NCBI RefSeq assembly: GCF_042186555.1
Contig: NC_133328.1
Location: 56,901,431 to 56,965,430, forward strand
Length of the DNA stretch: 64,000 bases
Reading direction: 5' to 3'
From: Aquarana catesbeiana
Taxonomy: Eukaryota; Chordata; Amphibia; Anura; Ranidae
The notes beneath the pieces were generated by a model, which saw only the letters and a program-made list of their open reading frames with translations, was not told the origin of the DNA and did not search any database. Position 1 is the first letter of the stretch; the number at the start of each line of letters is the position of its first letter. This document shows positions 63,659-64,000 of the stretch, one piece after another. The position numbers and the translations under genes are program-made.

Positions 63659-64000
63659 TCCGAATACCGACGGTAAAGCGTCACTAACAATAGCAGCGCT
63701 TTACCGCCGACGCCGCCCTCGCCCCAGTGTGAAAGGGGCCTTAGTGCTAGAAATGGCGCCTGTAAGGCCCCTTTAACACTGAGGTGCTTGTAAACTGCTA
63801 GTAAAACACCGAGCGCTTTTGAAGAGCTTTGCATTCATTTCAATGGAGAGGGGCGTTTTTTTCACCACCCTGCCAGCGCACTGTCCCAGTACTAAAGCAT
63901 TCATTGATTTTAATGAAAATAGATTTTCATGCGCTTTTCAGGCTCTTTTTTAGCGTGAAAGCGCCTGAAAAGCGCCTCCAGTGTGAAAGGGGTCTAAAGT
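63659..64000. mobile_element. Two adjoining TTCACAC-type MITE sequences, the second running to the window edge
   Basis: 63659-63742 is the right end of one copy (ACGGTAAAGCG, CCCAGTGTGAAAGGGGCC). From 63766 a second copy starts AGGCCCCTTTAACACTGAGG and ends CCAGTGTGAAAGGGGTCTAA at about 63996. Confidence 0.8.

Overview
The window is a stretch of a large, repeat-rich vertebrate genome, most likely an anuran and probably a ranid-type frog. That assignment is inference from the repeat content: several families of Tc1 element, TA-flanked MITEs ending in TTCACACTG or GTACACAC, a V-SINE-like tRNA-derived SINE, an L1-clade LINE, and small repeats carrying a hammerhead-ribozyme-like motif. No bacterial or viral genes are seen.

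The only host protein-coding gene recognised is on the minus strand: PIP4K2A, the phosphatidylinositol-5-phosphate 4-kinase alpha. Four consecutive in-frame exons with canonical splice sites lie at 33017-33114, 32087-32183, 11906-12058 and 8381-8527. By comparison with the human protein they encode residues 49 to 213, which includes the ATP-binding lysine and the TRNVF hinge. The first about 48 codons were not found between 33115 and 64000, and the codons after residue 213 were not found between 1 and 8380. The whole window is therefore internal to one gene, and everything right of 33115 is probably its first intron.

The rest is intronic and dominated by transposons, often nested. 1-8 kb: a hAT element inside a MITE, two broken Tc1 elements, a hAT element with a 50-bp perfect hairpin, and a tiny retro-element with a truncated hammerhead-like motif, itself split by a MITE. 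10-18 kb: MITEs, a hAT element with a perfect 8-bp duplication, a cluster of palindromes and a fold-back. 18.7-20.9 kb: a 2.2-kb homopurine satellite. 21.5-26.8 kb: an almost intact L1-type LINE with a perfect 14-bp target duplication that lacks its 3' end. 28-33 kb: MITEs and GC-rich dispersed repeats around two exons. 37-46 kb: a fold-back Tc1, a LINE tail, a hammerhead-bearing repeat, a V-SINE, and a second V-SINE disrupted by a 1.7-kb element with arms of about 611 bp. 50-58 kb: a LINE split by two DNA transposons and two neighbouring hAT elements. 60-64 kb: dispersed repeats, a nearly complete Tc1 element, a very long TA repeat and two MITE ends.

The most interesting material is the hammerhead-like motif (CTGANGA, GAAAC, GCGTC) in several unrelated repeats, one of them flanked by a 12-bp target duplication, and the long inverted-repeat element at 44-45.7 kb with its 15-bp flanking duplication. 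Identities are by eye; divergence, copy number and ribozyme activity were not measured.
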